NCBI GenBank assembly: GCA_012932865.1
Contig: SAXG01000056.1
Coordinates: 62,001-126,000, forward strand
Length of the DNA stretch: 64,000 nt
Source: Amylostereum areolatum
Lineage: Eukaryota > Basidiomycota > Agaricomycetes > Russulales > Stereaceae
Reading direction: 5' to 3'
The notes under the pieces were generated by a model. The model was not told the DNA's origin. It ran no database searches and was given only the letters and a program-made list of their open reading frames with translations. This document shows positions 9,516 through 21,963 of the stretch, in pieces. Positions within the stretch are counted from its first letter, which is position 1; every line of letters begins with the position of its first letter. The position numbers were made by a program, and so were the translations under genes.

Positions 9516-12500
9516 ATGTCCACAAAGTCCCTCTCCGGAACCAGAACATGGGGCACTCGCTTCGACTCTCTTCTCTCTTCTCCTCCCGATTCTACCTCGG
9601 CCACCCGTGGCCCATCTGTTCAAACGCTCGCTCCATCGGCGGATGTTACTCATCCTCCTCCTCACTCCTTCTCCCCAACAAAAAACGACGACAGGATCTC
9701 TCACGACGCCAGCGTCTTCGTCGGCAGGTACTTTACTCTCTCTTTTTTCAATCTACCATGTCCTCCACTCACGCCGTTCTCAATAGCCTGCCTCCCGACG
9801 TGGACCACGCGGAGATCAGCCAAAAGTTGACGGACTATCTCTCCGTCTACACGGATATCAACCAGGTTAAGGTCATCCGCGACAACCGCGGCGGCGCATG
9901 CGCCTTCGTTCAGTGCAAGGTATATTTATATATATCACCGCCTTTGGCGCATATATCCACTCTCTAACCGCACTTTTCTTCCAGAACTCAGAGTCCGCTG
10001 CTCAGCTCATATCCACTCTTCGCGACCAGCCACCCGGGCCCTTCATGGGTCGCAACCTGCGCTTTGAGCAGGCGCGTTCTCTCAGGGCGTTACTATTATC
10101 GTACAAGTAAGGGTTTTCTTCCATGATTCCATAAATGCATCCATGGTCTGACCAACTGTCCATAGAGCACCTACCGAAGTTCATCCCGACACTTTCATCG
10201 CCGGTACTGCCGTGGCCATCGAGCCCGCCAAAGCTATGAAGCTCTGTAGACGGCGCGCGGCCAAGTGGGTCTCCCAGATTACTACCATTCTTTTCGACAC
10301 TAAATCCATGACTTCCACCAGGTATATCACAGTACTCTACAACGCGGAGGCATGCCAATCTGACGACCGGTCTACCGACGGACCGCGCCGATCCACCGCA
10401 GGTACTCAGGAGGAAGGTCTGCTTTTCACTGCGGCATCCCTTCAATACGATGCACAGGTATAATCTCGTTCACGCATCTCTTTCGTCCAGTTTGGGGTTG
10501 ATTGCGTCCTAGACTATGCACGATCTCGCTTCTGCCTTTGGCCCTATCGAATACTTCAAACCATACCAGCGTAGCGAAGTGACCGACAGCAGTACGTCGT
10601 TTACCTCAGCACAATCTTCGTTTGTGATCAACAGATCAACCTTTTAGCACATCGTTTCCCCCCGCCTCATGACGCAGACAGGGCTCCAGGAATGGACGAT
10701 GGCTGTTGGGAGGCCAAGTGGGAGCATCGCGACGACTGCATGTCCGCCCTTATGGTTGGTCATTTCACACATTCTGGTTACTCTTCTCACATACGTTACA
10801 GACTCTTCGTACAGTGCCCCATCTGTCGGTGTCATGGGCGCATAACGCTGGCTCGCGTTCCGGCGGACCTCAATACGATCCTGCCACACGATCGCCTCTC
10901 TCGACGCCGTCGCGCCGCGAGCACTACAGCTCCACAGGAACTCCTCTTCATTGGCCCTCCCCACTTGGACAGTCTGGTATCATTGGCCCTCACACCCGAC
11001 CCATCCAGTTAACCCCTATGAGATTCACCATGGACTCTATTACCGGAACGTGCTCCGCAAACGTGAAGGGCAGCTCATCTTCATCTTCTCGGCTCCCATC
11101 CCGCCCAGGTAGCGGGGCAGCCTTCGGCTCCTCTGTTGACACGCTTCTTGACGAGTCCGACGGAGTCGCCAACTATGGCGAATGGTCGGTCGCACCCCCT
11201 AACTTCAAAACCTCGTCTAGCATGCCTAGTTCTCCCACCGCCTTTCGGAGCCCACAAACCCCCCGATCCTTTCTTCCCAGTCTCCCTGGTCATGAAGCTC
11301 CTTTGCTTCCTACCATTCCTTTGCAAGATACAGGTCGATATGAGGTGGCACATCGTCCGTCGTTGGATCGTCGCCTAGGTGCCCGCTGTCTTTCCATGAC
11401 CAAGGAGTAAGTCGGGTTTCTTATCGCGAAAGTCTTGACATTAATACATATCTCAGGTCGATGTCGACTACAGACCCTGTGCAGTCCACAATATCCGAGG
11501 TTGAAACCGCAGGAGCATCGGTTGACTCCGACGATGGTGATAAAACCCCTGATCTGGTTGCTCCATCCCAGCCCCCAGCCCTTTCTATGCAGTCACTCAC
11601 CACGGCTATCGAATCAATGCCGATGGCAAGGGCAACTACCCTTGAGGACCCCATGTTGTTAACGCCAGACGCTGGAAGCGAACTCGTCACTCCGATCGGT
11701 TCCGGGTTCGGTTGTCCTCAGGTCTTCCACGCAATCCAGGTTGAAGGGGAAGATGATACCTCCTTGACTCACCGTGGAGAGTTCTACGCTGGCCATAAAA
11801 AGTTCGATCCAACCACCATATTCATAGGCGGTATGGAAATGTTTGGTCCGAACGCTTGGGATGACGGTAGGGTCAGGACAGTTTTCGGCCAATACGGTCC
11901 CATTGAGAACGTCAAGTTCATCCGTCCTGGTACGCTGTCTCCCTGTTTTTTCCTGGGTTGCGCTCATGACTTTCACATCTAGTTCACAAGAAATCTGCGT
12001 TCGCCTTCGTAAAATACCAAGACACCCACTCCTCTTCCCGTGCAGTTTTGAGAGAGGTGCGTGTAATTTCTTGCCATACTTGTTTCGACGTCTCATCGTT
12101 GCAATTCAGCATAATCGCGTGTACGAGGGACGGCAGATCCGAGTTCAAATCCGCGAAAGTCATCCTCCGCGCACTTTCTTTAGGTATGGTGGAAATGACC
12201 GAGGAAGATACCAGAACCAGCACCAGCACCAGCGCCAACGCACGTTCCGTCCTGACTTCGAATTTCATGGACAGGGCGGTACCGTACAACCGTCTAACCG
12301 GGAATTCGTTGAGCGCCCCGTCCAAATACGTGGATCTACGCGCACAGATGGCAGTGACGTTTTCAGCGTTCAGTCAAGTTCCAGCCCCGTTGGGTCCATT
12401 GATTCCCGTCCTCGGACGGCTCCGAATGTTCATACCTCGGACCCGTCCTTCGTTTCCCAGACGTCCCCCTTAGACATCCCCCACACTCCTTCCTACCCCA

Positions 12501-13373
12501 TGGCACCTATGCCTTCCCAGTCAACCTTCGCTTATCCCGTCAACAATGTTGGATATTATGCTTCCCATCCTTGGCTCGCACATCCGTACCAATACCCAAT
12601 GCCTCTTCCCTCGACGTATGCGCCAGGACATGTGATTCCTCAACCGGCTCCTGGATCGCATGAAGGAAACAGTCCGTCGACTGTTACACCCCCTGCGTAC
12701 CACTGGCAGGTCCGTGCTTTTGTATTCGACCTTCATCGTGAAGCTAACATCGTCAAAATTCCAGCAGTATATGCCTTACCATGCATACCCGGTCATGGCG
12801 CCGCCGGGCCCTGTACCCAATGGCGATAAGTTCCAGGCCTCTCAAGATGCTGAAGGGGAAGAACAGCGCCAGGCTCCTTTGGCTCCTACGGGGTTCACCC
12901 ACGGCGAGCATGGTTATACACCCATCTACCCACCAGATGCTCTCACCCAATACATGGCCACGCCGTCATATGCTCCCTCGCAATCTATGACATCGGACCA
13001 GACAGTTTCAGCCTCTGCATCGCCCATGGCACCAAGCTCTTGGCCAGCCTACACCTACGCGTACCCTCCTGTTCAAGTGCCGCAGATGGTGCGCGGTTAC
13101 CCGATGGCCACCCAAGTTCCAATGGGATGGTACCCTCCCCCGGTCTCCTTCCCCATGCATGGCGTCGGATCACACCACGCTTCTGCCGCATTTATGACTG
13201 CACCACAAGCTGCTGGCACCCAGAACGTGAATGCCATGTTTCACGGAATGAACCACATGTCTTCGGGTGGCGGGGCTCGTGCACCACGGTCGGATGCTCA
13301 TGCCGGTACTTCGGAGAGGCGTCGTTCCCGTCCATACGGGGAGACCAATGGTACTGCGGTCTCTCTCCGGTAA
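9516..13373 (+). CDS. large multi-RRM RNA-binding protein
   Basis: This multi-exon gene encodes roughly 1000 residues. The ATG at 9516 is chosen because its frame splices into the first RNP2 (SVFVG, then SLPPDVDHAEI). Three RRM-like units can be read. RRM1 has SVFVGSLP and GGACAFVQC. A second, weaker unit reads LLFTAASLQYD...FGPIEYFKPY. The third, near 11810-12150, has TIFIGGMEMFG, FGQYGPIENVKFIRP and SAFAFVKYQD. The C-terminal third is disordered, rich in Pro, Tyr, Met, Gln and Ser (for example QYMPYHAYPVMAPPGP), with a short Gln/His/Arg repeat. It is probably a cytoplasmic mRNA-binding or translational regulator. I cannot name an orthologue with certainty. Introns in the middle part are approximate. 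Confidence 0.8.
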
Positions 13374-15175
13374 ACTGCGTCGCCGACTTCATCTCGCCAG
13401 TGCAGAGGCTGGGATGCGATGGTGGAAGCGGTGCTGCGTAGATGCTCCCGGACACCTATGTCGGATTGGGCAGGACCAGTCGGCCGCCAAAAGTAACTTT
13501 TTTTCGCTTCCAACTTTGTTTTCAATGACGCTTCTCTGACTGGTTTACTCCCATACTCTCATTTTTTCCTATCTTCCTCCCCTTATTTCTCTCCTTTATC
13601 TCTTCCTTCCTCCTTTTGCATTTTACAGCATTTAATGGCCTGAAATCGTTTAGCATCGCACTTCTTCAGACTTTTTTTGATAACCACACCACATACACCT
13701 GCATCCAAAAACATCATTGACATTGGTACACATCATCATTTCTCGCCCTTCTCATCTCCATCCTCCACGACAATTTGGCCCCGTAGATCAAATCGAATAT
13801 GACCAGCGTCGGATTCATCGATTAGCACCGGGAGGTTGTCCACCGCCAGGACCAGGACCAGCAATAATTCGCCAACAAACAATTTTGTGGCCATGCCTCC
13901 GCGAGTCCGCATCGCCGGTATCGTGTGCACGTACCTCCCTCCGGATCTTCGCGCACGATGCAGAACCACCACCGCTATCGACCGCCGATCGCAAGGTACG
14001 AACGCCTATCTGAAGGATCTTTCGAGATCGTCGCATTGACGCAAGGGGTGTGGTGACAGTGGTGTGGGCGAGTCGTGGGTGCCGCGGGGGATTTTACGCG
14101 CACGCCGTGTTTGCTCGAACCAATGAGTTAATGAACGTCGGTCATCGTAGGTCATCGTAGGTCATCGTGAGGTAAAATCCGTACGAACGGGTCGTGTGAC
14201 TCGATGCCGCGGCGAAGATTGTCGTCTTACGGAAAGGGCAACGAGTTTGTTCGGCCATAGATCTGACGAACGGACTCCGCGGACGTCATGAGCGTCATCT
14301 CGCGCGGGGTCGGGACGTCGTTACACAACTTGGCTGCCCTCGGCAAGTCCGCTAGAAGTACTTACGTGAGTGGTACGACATCAGGACTGAATCAGCGTCG
14401 TACACTTCAAAGCATGTATTTGAAGGGCGGAGTCGACGGAGGGAAACGACGAAGGTCGGACAGATGGCATGGGGATTTGTTAATCGAGTTGTTCACAGGT
14501 CTCGGGTATTGTGCGAGGAAGTGAGATATGTACAGCGTTTATATCGAGATGCGAAACGCAGGCACTGCGGGGAGTAGAATGAGTAAGATACACAGCGAGT
14601 TCGGAGGGAGAGGGGCAGCTAGCTATACTATATATCGAACACGCGACTCGGCGGACGGGACCGAGGGACAAGACGGGGGGTATCGAGGATGCGATTCGTG
14701 TAGGACGTAACCGTGGACGGTGGGCGTGAAGATGGAAGCAAAAAGGGTGGGATGCCTGCGGGAATTAACGATGGAAAGGTGGCGGAAGGGAACGTCGAAC
14801 TATGTATAGCAGGGAGCAAAAGGGGAAAGCAATGTGCAAGGAGGTAGAGTAAGGGCAAGGACGGGGACGAGAACAAGGGGCAGGTGACATTGCATGGGGG
14901 CGGCTGGAAATTCGACGATGAGAACCGAAGCATCGAGTGTGAGAACGTGGAAATGAGACTTACGTGACAGCATAGAGAGAGGGCGGAGGGGGTCATAATG
15001 GGGCATGGCGCGGTCATAGTGCGGTCGTGGAAATGCAAAAAATACAGTGAAGGCGACAAGGGAGGAAAAGAAATCGTTCAATGTCCAAACACCTGAGGAA
15101 AGGAAGGATGGGTGAGGATGGCGACCAGACATGGTTCGCGAGTCGCACGCACCAAAAAAAAATCGTAAAATGCAG
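13374..15175. other. 1.8-kb convergent intergenic region
   Basis: This lies between the stop of the multi-RRM gene and the stop of the minus-strand RRM-like gene. It should contain both 3' UTRs. Open frames on both strands (for example a short one at 13736-13891 minus) show no recognisable family. A 10-bp triplicate repeat is at 14141-14170. A small unrecognised or non-coding gene cannot be excluded. Confidence 0.35.
14141..14170. repeat. 10-bp tandem repeat GTCATCGTAG x3
   Basis: Three near-perfect copies of GTCATCGTAG lie in tandem; the last ends in GA. It is probably simple slippage. Confidence 0.8.
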
Positions 15176-16860
15176 TCAATGTTTCTTGCCCGAATACCAA
15201 GATAAGACGACACTGCCCACGTCGGCAATGTACACGCGCGCGTTTAGTCGGCACACCTATGCATAGGGAGCGACGATCAGCCATGCGCCCGAGGATCGAT
15301 ATTATTAGGAGAAAAAAGGCGCACCGTGTCAGCGACCTCTGCCTTGCGGAATTCCACGTGGAGGTCGCCGTTCTTCACGCGCGAGATTTGATAGACTTCG
15401 CCAAAGGTCTGTGCACGCAAACGCGCGTAAGGAATACGTCAACGAGGCGGAACGTGTGGTGGCGTCGGCGCGTACGTACCTCGCACCATCGCCGCACATT
15501 CTGCACGCGGTGGTTGTCGTTCATGGCGATGCCGCTGATCACGAGTTTCTTCTTCCGTCTGTTGCTGGGGAGCGGGAGCATGCTGGGGACATGGCGGAGA
15601 GTGGGAGAGGTGGCGACGGGCGTTTTGAGCATGAACGGTATTCGGATGGATCCCGGCTTTTCCGACGCGAGCATGGTCTCGGATCCCGGAGGGTCGTTCA
15701 TGTGGGACGCGTGGAGGGGCAAGGACCACAAAGAGGGAGAAGGAGCCTTAAAACGGGTGGCAGAGGAGCTCCGACTGGGAGTCCTCGTCCGCTTATGCGG
15801 CGTGGAAAGTTCGGTGGAAGTGCCCGTGTTACTTGAGGAAAATGTCCGAGAGGAGGAAAAGCTGGGCCTGGCGATGTTCAGCATGTCGGAGGAAGACGCG
15901 GGCTCGGGGCTGGAGCTCGATGTCGAAGTGGAAGGTTGCGGGGAGGAGAACGCGCCGAGGACGGCGGCACGCCTGAATTTCCAGCCCGAGCGCGAGGTGC
16001 GTGGCGTGGACGGACCGTCTTGAGAGAGGGAGTAATCTGGGGCAGGGTCGGCTGAGAGGCCACGGGAGTGGCCCATTGCAGTATCCGGGCGGGTAAAACG
16101 GGAAACGGTGGGTGAAGCGGGGTCGCGGAGAGAAGCGGGGGGGAGACGGGCGGGGGAGAGTGAGAATCGGAATTTGCGGAGGGAAACGGCGGAGTGGTGG
16201 CGCGTTGGGGTTGTGGGGGCGGGAACGGAGGCGGGGGCGGGGCGTGCGGGGGGCGGGGACGAGGAAATATCAACGGCCTATGTTACGATCGGTGAGATTT
16301 ATTGCAACGACGAGGGACGGATCACGTGAGGAGAACCCACCCGAAAGACGTCGTCCAAGTCAAGTCGGGACGGAGAGCCGGAGGTGTGTTCGTCAACAAG
16401 AACGAAAGAATCGAGCGTAGAAAGTTCATCGGCGTCATTTTCTCTCGCTCGAGACGCATATATCCCCGGATGGGTCAGATATCCATCTCCTCCGCATGTG
16501 CCTGGCTTGACCCCTGCCGCGCTCGACGGCGCCGAAAACTGGGCCTCCAGCCACTGCTCCAGCCGGCTGGAGCGTCGACGGAAGGCCTGACGAGAAATCG
16601 ATTCGGACTGGTCATCCAAGGGCGAGATGCCACGAAGAGTGCTAGGCCCGGCGGTGGAAGGGGAGTCGGGCTGGAATTCTGTGGTGGAAGAAGACGCGGT
16701 CGGTGGACGGTTGCGCCGAAGAAGGTGGTGGAGAGTAAGAGGACGGACCTTCAGAAATGACGGGCATTGGATCGACGGCGGTGTCGTGGAATGCAGCGGG
16801 GGTTCTCGAGCGGTTTGTGATGACGGACGGCGGAGAAAATTGGGGAGACAGCGGAGGCAT
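15176..16860 (-). CDS. Ser/Pro-rich protein with degenerate C-terminal RRM
   Basis: Five exons are inferred. The ATG at 16860 opens MPPLSPQFSPPS. Splicing out 16748-16679 gives MPVISE, then EFQPDSPSTAGPS, and the frame continues to DLDDVFR. A second intron leads to AVDISSSPPPARP and a long Ser-rich region. The last part reads KKLVISGIAMNDN, RRWCE, TFGEVYQISRVKNGDLHVEFR, then VCRLNARVYIADVGSVVLSWYSGKKH with stop at 15176. That order of beta and alpha segments fits an RRM fold. However, the RNP1 position is GDLHVEF and lacks the usual aromatic pair, so RNA binding is doubtful. The rest is disordered. Function is unknown, and the start is moderately sure. Confidence 0.6.
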
Positions 16861-17398
16861 GACGGATGTATAAATGGAGTGAAAACTAGGATGAATGTTG
16901 AGGAGAAAGTGGCAGGGAAGTGGATGCTAGATGAATGGAGCGAGGCGAGGAGGGGCCATGGCATCAGTTCATTGAGAGACGGTGGTGGTCGAAGGAGGGA
17001 AAGGAAAGGACGGAGAGCTATGTAAAGTAAATTGAGGAGGCAAGACGAACGCCAGTTGGGCCAACACGAGGCCAAGCCGGTCACCCGCGGCAACTCATCC
17101 CGACCGTCCTCGATATCAACTCTGCTTGATCATCTTCCATCATCATCATTTAGTTCTTTCGGTAACATTCATGGCCCCGGTCTTCCACTTTGTGTCGGCC
17201 TCGGAACTTGAAAGGCTCCCTACCCCCGCTTGACCCGACCCCAGACGGCCACAAATCGAGGTTAAATTCATACCTAGTTACGACTTCGGAGAAGTCGAAG
17301 GTCGCCACCGAGGGCGAGCGCGATGGTTTCATCTGTCTCACAGCAACGTACGAGTACACGGTAGGACAATACAATGAGGTTACAGACCGCGGCTTCTG
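16861..17398. other. intergenic between the RRM-like gene and CFD1
   Basis: This is the promoter of the minus-strand RRM-like gene plus the 3' flank of CFD1, which is tandem on the same strand. Hydrophobic open frames here (17093 downward) are probably leader sequence. Nothing else is recognised. Confidence 0.4.
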
Positions 17399-18359
17399 TC
17401 ACCGGGAACTCTCCTCCACCTTCGGGATCGTCCGGAGCGCACCCTCGACGATGGCCATGAACAGCTGGCCGACGAGGTTTTTTTGGTACCGTTCCAGGAG
17501 CTCGAAAGTGGCCGCATCGGGAGGATGCGTCTTTGTTCGTGGTGGCTCCGAGTCATCCGCCTCCGCCTCCGCCGCATCCAACAAAGTGACCAATTCCGTG
17601 TCCACCGGCAGGCTGCCCAAGAACGGCACATTCTCCTGCGTCGCCATCGCCTGGCCTCCCACCCGTCGAAACACATTGCTGATTTCCCCACAGCATGGGC
17701 AGACGTACCCGCTCATGTTCTCCACAATCCCCAGCACGGGCAACGACACCGCGCGCGTAAATGACAGGCACTTCACCGCGTCCATGAGCGCGACCGCCTG
17801 CGGGTCGTCACGATGACCGACGATAACCGGTCGTGCACGGTGCCATGTGTTCCATGAGCGACAGATGTTCGTCCGACGTGCCTGTACACAGCCGTGAATG
17901 AATGAGCGGTATGAAGAGATGATGAGTAAATGATATACCAGGAGGCGTGTCGATGACCAGATAATCGAGCTCGCCCCAGCGCACATCGCTCAAAAACTGT
18001 CGGATCATCGCGTTTTTCTTCGGCCCTCTCCAAACGACCGAATCATCCTTCTTCTTCAATAGGAATCCGACGCTCATGCACGCGAGGCGCGCCCCTGACC
18101 CATCCGCATACACCGGTACCCAGCCATCGCTGCTTTGATGTACGCCGTGCCCGTGAAGACCGAGCATGCGCGGAATCGAGGGCCCTGTGAGATCGACATC
18201 GAGGATGCCGAACGCGCCGTGGGCGCAGATGCGTACAGGGAGCGCGAGCTGCGCGGAGACGGAGGATTTGCCGACGCCGCCTTTGCCAGAGAGCACGATG
18301 ATGATATGTTTGATGTGTTTTAGTCGCCGTGCGACGGGTGTCTCCTGCGCGGTCGTCAT
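17399..18359 (-). CDS. CFD1: cytosolic Fe-S cluster assembly ATPase Cfd1/NUBP2, with two apparent frameshifts
   Basis: Cfd1 and Nbp35 form the scaffold that builds 4Fe-4S clusters for cytosolic and nuclear proteins. The protein has the deviant Walker [11 protein letters not shown], the segment [15 protein letters not shown], the switch DTPPG joined across one intron to TSDEHLS, and [14 protein letters not shown] with the C-terminal CxxC that binds the bridging cluster. A long N-terminal cysteine motif is absent, which separates it from Nbp35. The segment after [12 protein letters not shown] is broken. Conserved SSVIVTT and [10 protein letters not shown] lie in different frames, and each switch needs one extra base (near 17840 and 17803). 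This looks like two single-base losses in C runs. Without them translation stops early. Confidence 0.88.
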
Positions 18360-18734
18360 GTCGTGCAAATGTAGATGTGAGAGCAAAGCTGGAGAACGAG
18401 CCCGTCGACGACGAGCAGGATGTACATGGCAGAAGATGACAAAGAGCAGACCAATAGCCAAATGACGCAATAATCGATAGATGGGAAAAACATACTCTTT
18501 TGGGGATCATATTGTTCTGAGCCACGCAGTCGGTGCGCAGACCGACCTTGAAGACATGGTCTCTTAGGCATATTCACACCCTACCGTACACTCATCAGCC
18601 CTCGCCGCCACCGTTAGCACGTACCCTTGCGTCAAAGCGTCACGCTCAAGGTATGACGAAACATGCATTGATGGGAAGCTATGGATACAGTAGCAGAGAT
18701 AATGGGGGAACGAGTTCTAGACGGGCATCCCACA
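18360..18734. other. intergenic between CFD1 and RFC4
   Basis: This contains the CFD1 promoter and the 3' flank of RFC4, both on the minus strand. No additional gene is seen. Confidence 0.4.
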
Positions 18735-20240
18735 CTAGAACTTGAAAAGCTCCGGTTTCATGTTCTGCAACCCCTGTGTAAGCCGCGGCCGGGACTCGCG
18801 AAGCGGGGACAGAGAACACAAAACGCACCAGTTTGCACAGTCGCGCCATCAGCCCACCAAGCTGTATTAGGGTCCCGACGCCCTCCAAGATGCGCATATG
18901 CGTGAACCCGATCTCCTGTGACGGTGGCTGAGTGACAAAGACAGGGGGAAAACAAAAGCAGCTCACCTTAATGAATTCCAATTTTGTGTACTCGGGGAGC
19001 CTAGAAGACAGCTAAGTTAGAAGGACAGATATAGGTGCCGGCGGCGTCCTTACTCGTCAAACGTCTTGACCACACGGAATATAGTGACGATGATGTCGAC
19101 CGCACTGTACCCCTGTTCCCACAGCTCGTTCAGTTTCTCCATGGCCTGCTCGATATCGCCCTTGGAACAAGCACGGATGATAGTTTGGACGATGATCGGG
19201 TGCGGTTGGTCGCACACTTTGAATACGTTGTCCCCCGAGATGAAGCCAAACCCGGACCAAGTGGACTGAAGGTTGTTAATCGCCTGGCGCATGTCTCCCT
19301 CCGAGGTGAATATGAGCGCCGTCAGACCGTCATCGTTGTACTCGACCTGTGGCGCGCTCGTCAGTGACGCTCAGCACATGGCAACCACGGCCCACCTTTT
19401 CCAACTCGCATATCTCCAAAAGACGCTTGAGAAGCTCCGCGTCCCGAAGTTTGGCGTATCGCAGGATGGCGCATCGACTTTGTATGGGCTCGATGATTTT
19501 ATTTGACATGTTGCATGCTAGACAGAAACGTGTTGTGTTTGAATAGATTTCCATCGTCCGCCTGAGGGCCTGCTGAGCACCCGCAGTCATGCTGTAGGCG
19601 CGTGTCAGGGTGGTTGCTCGGATCATATGCGCGCACTACGCACCTGTCCGCCTCATCGAGGATGACGATCTTGTGTCTGCCGGGTGGCAAGGTGACCTTC
19701 TTCTGAGCAAACGTCTTGATTTTATTCCTGACCACATCGATACCTCTGCAAAAGAATCCTGTTAAGATGCGCCACAGGTCGGAAGGCGTTCCACGCACCG
19801 TTCGTCGGAGGCATTCAGCTCCAACACACCCTCTTTGTACGCGTCTCCTAACAGTTGATGCGCCAGACAATGGATACTTGTAGTTTTGCCGATACCGGGC
19901 ATTCCCTAGGTTTGGAACTCCCGTAAGCAGTCGAGAAAGCACATAGAGGTGAAAGCACGCACAGAATGATAAGATGTGGGACATTGCCGTCCCGTGCGAT
20001 GACCTTCAGTCGTTCAATCGTGTCCGTGTTCCCCACCACGTCATCCAGCACGTTCGGACGGAACTTCTCGACCCTGCGGACGCGTCAACGGGTTTATAGC
20101 GCGTAGAAAAGCCAATTTGCGCACCATGGGAGTTCGTATGGGGCGTCTGTCCCGATTACGGGTGTTTTGCCTTTGGCGGTGGAGGGACAACATGAGAGAC
20201 GCGCCGAAACCCGTGACGCGCGCCGACGCGTCTTTCTCAT
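18735..20240 (-). CDS. RFC4: replication factor C subunit 4 (clamp loader; human RFC2 type)
   Basis: An AAA+ subunit of the RFC complex that loads PCNA. Exons give [24 protein letters not shown], Walker [11 protein letters not shown], the segment [15 protein letters not shown], Walker [25 protein letters not shown], the SRC motif [10 protein letters not shown], and [14 protein letters not shown]. The C-terminus is [12 protein letters not shown] ... NMKPELFKF. The SRC and lid sequence match yeast Rfc4. At the exon end before GMPG the expected Ile-Ser reads Leu, which suggests one missing T near 19965. The first ATG in the YELPW frame is at 20240, overlapping the ATG of the divergent SerRS gene. 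A better-looking ATG at 20193 would need a 1-base shift. The start is therefore uncertain. Confidence 0.9.
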
Positions 20241-21827
20241 GAACACTTCCCTTCGAAATGCACGCTCACTCCTTCGCCACCGCACCCCATTGCCAAGCTA
20301 CCGTGGGTACCCTCACTCGCCTCATAAACCTAACCGACACAGTCCGTTAGGCATAGCTTGGAAGGCGCTACTCCTCCAAACCCGAGCAGTTCACATCTTC
20401 GCTGGCCCAAAACCGCGACCAGACTACCGCGGCATCTCCGAGAATGCGGTTTACAAATCGCACAACGCATTCAATCGCAGAGCCAACCTACCCACAGGCG
20501 CTATACAGTCCATCGAGCGACTCTATGGCCAGTGGAAGGATGTGTCCGCCGCGCTGAACGCGAAACGTCATGCCCAGTCCCTGGTCGGTGCGCGTGTTCG
20601 CGAGGCCGCGAAGGATCCTTCAGCGCGGAATGCCGTTCTTGCAGAGGCGAAAACTCTCAAGACGGACGTATCACGGCTGGAGGACGAACTTCATCGCATT
20701 GACGAACAGCTGTTCAATTTGGCCATAGCCGTCCCCAACGACACCCACCCTGCCACTCCCCTCGGCCCCGAAACCAACGCGACAACACTCTCTACTCACG
20801 GACCTGCACCTTTCCAGCCTCACCCTCTCGAGATCACGTCTCTATCGCCCACACCCTCGACCTTCTCGATCTCGAGTCCGCCGCTATCGTCACCGGGTCC
20901 TCGTGGTACTACCTCAAGAACGAAGCCGGCTCTCCTCGAAATGGCCCTCACCAACTACGCCCTGGCCGTCGCAATAAAACACGGCTTTACACCCGTCACC
21001 ACCCCCGACGTAGTGCGCACGGACATCGCCAGTCGCTGCGGCTTCCAGCCCAGAGACCCCGCCGCGGACCCTCCCGTCTCACAAATGTACCATCTCGCCG
21101 GCTCAGCAGATTCTCCAGAGCTTGTTCTGGCAGGAACGGCAGAGATCCCCCTCGCAGGCATGTTTGCGAACAAAGTCTTCCGATCTCAGGATCTCCCCCG
21201 TAAAGTCGTCGGTCTTGGACGCGCATTCCGCGCTGAGGCTGGTGCAGGTGGCGCTGACACGCGCGGGCTCTACCGCGTGCACCAGTTCACCAAGCTGGAG
21301 ATGTTCATCGTGTCGACGCCAGAGCAGAGCGAGGAGATGATGGATACAATGAAGCAGATACAAATCGAAATATTCGAGAGCTTGAGGTTCCCTTTCCGGT
21401 ATGTGTCTTGTTATGGTTATGTTCTCACCTGATGCTCACTTCACTGTTAGCGGTACTTGACATGCCTACCGAAGAACTTGGGGCGAGTGCCTACCGCAAG
21501 TACGATATGGAGGCTTGGATGCCCGGACGCGGGGGATGGGGCGAGATATCGTCCACGTCGAACTGCACTGATTACCAGGCGCGCCGTCTGCACATACGAT
21601 ACCGACCAGCCGCCCCTGAGGCAGAACCCCCAACCCATTCCGGCGCGATACGTTTTGTCCACACGCTCAACGGCACAGCGGCGGCGATTCCGCGCCTCAT
21701 CATTGCTCTTCTCGAGAATGGGGTCCGTTTCGACGAGGCCGGAGAGGTGGTCGGACTCGATCTTCCCAATGTCCTCAAACCCTTCTGGCTCGGCGACAGC
21801 AGTAGAGACGTAGTATGTTGGAAATGA
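20239..21827 (+). CDS. seryl-tRNA synthetase, probably mitochondrial, with a compensated frameshift
   Basis: Charges tRNA-Ser. The N-terminus ([23 protein letters not shown]) is Arg/Ser-rich and lacks acids, like a mitochondrial presequence. A helical arm follows (residues about 70-170, ending [12 protein letters not shown]). The class II core has [12 protein letters not shown], motif 2 FRAEAG...[13 protein letters not shown], and motif 3 [18 protein letters not shown]. One intron near 21400-21450 joins FPFR to [10 protein letters not shown]. Between about 20824 and 20929 the expected motif 1 region is readable only in another frame ([13 protein letters not shown]). This needs a missing C near 20824 and an extra G near 20928. 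The annotated frame therefore carries about 34 wrong residues. Confidence 0.9.
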
Positions 21828-21963
21828 ACAGAGGTCTTCTCCATTGGCGTTTCCCGTCGGTTTGACGCATATTCATAATCAAGCAGATCGTACACACACC
21901 GTAAATGCCACTTCATACAGCCGCATAATCCACTCCTCCCAGTGCCAGAGTCCCTTTGATTAC

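Noticed and set aside
14628..15059. Minus-strand Ser/Pro/Leu-rich frame
   Set aside because: It is downstream of the RRM-like gene stop and fits a pyrimidine-rich 3' UTR.
16679..16748. Apparent frameshift near the start of the RRM-like gene
   Set aside because: A GT-AG intron (donor GTCCGT, acceptor CACAG) removes it and restores the frame, so no indel is needed.
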